Source: Lachnospiraceae bacterium UBA5895 (GTDB lineage: Bacteria; Bacillota; Clostridia; Lachnospirales; Lachnospiraceae). Taken from it: a stretch of 15,041 nucleotides of DNA. A program made the translations under genes and the position numbers. Location: positions 1 to 15,041 of the forward strand of contig DJEP01000043.1 in the NCBI GenBank assembly GCA_002431915.1, read 5' to 3'. Under the pieces are notes generated by a model that saw nothing but the letters and a program-made list of their open reading frames with translations, was not told the DNA's origin and ran no database searches. Shown here one piece after another: positions 15,006 to 15,041 of this stretch. How positions within the stretch are numbered: position 1 is the first letter of the stretch; each line of letters starts with the position of its first letter.

Positions 15006-15041
15006 CTGGGGTAAATTCCAAATTTCGGATAAACGGAGCCC

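Overview
The window looks like chromosomal DNA of a butyrate-forming Firmicute, most likely a gut Lachnospiraceae. The grounds are a ptb-buk pair, a DUF975 membrane protein, a LytS-type kinase, a GLUG-motif surface protein, strong AGGAGG-type ribosome sites and sigma-A-like promoters. The genus is inference; no rRNA or tRNA gene is present. Every gene except one TetR regulator is on the minus strand, so the text reads from high to low coordinates.

Region A (13404-15041): a lipoprotein gene with a Gly/Glu/Pro-rich repeat runs in from the right edge. It converges on, and overlaps by 26 nt, a plus-strand TetR regulator gene. The regulator is divergent from a transporter operon, and its own promoter carries an inverted repeat exactly between -35 and -10.

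Region B (7011-13403): a three-gene operon of tightly overlapping genes. It encodes an MMPL/RND-superfamily transporter, a 1043-residue secreted and membrane-anchored GLUG-repeat protein with a long helical insertion, and a HAD phosphatase. It ends in a hairpin terminator that begins inside the HAD stop region. The transporter and anchored protein probably act together at the envelope under TetR control; the substrate is unknown.

Region C (4546-6989): phosphate butyryltransferase (ptb) and butyrate kinase (buk), which convert butyryl-CoA to butyrate with ATP formation. A good promoter is followed by a leader of about 228 nt with several strong hairpins, three of which compete for one segment. 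A strong terminator follows buk.

Region D (1-4469): a 7TM LytS/YehU-like sensor kinase, a DUF975 membrane protein and a very large unrecognised protein (at least 796 residues, cut by the left edge), apparently one operon. No response regulator gene is in the window. The large gene is open from 2390 to the edge; I checked every codon and found no stop.
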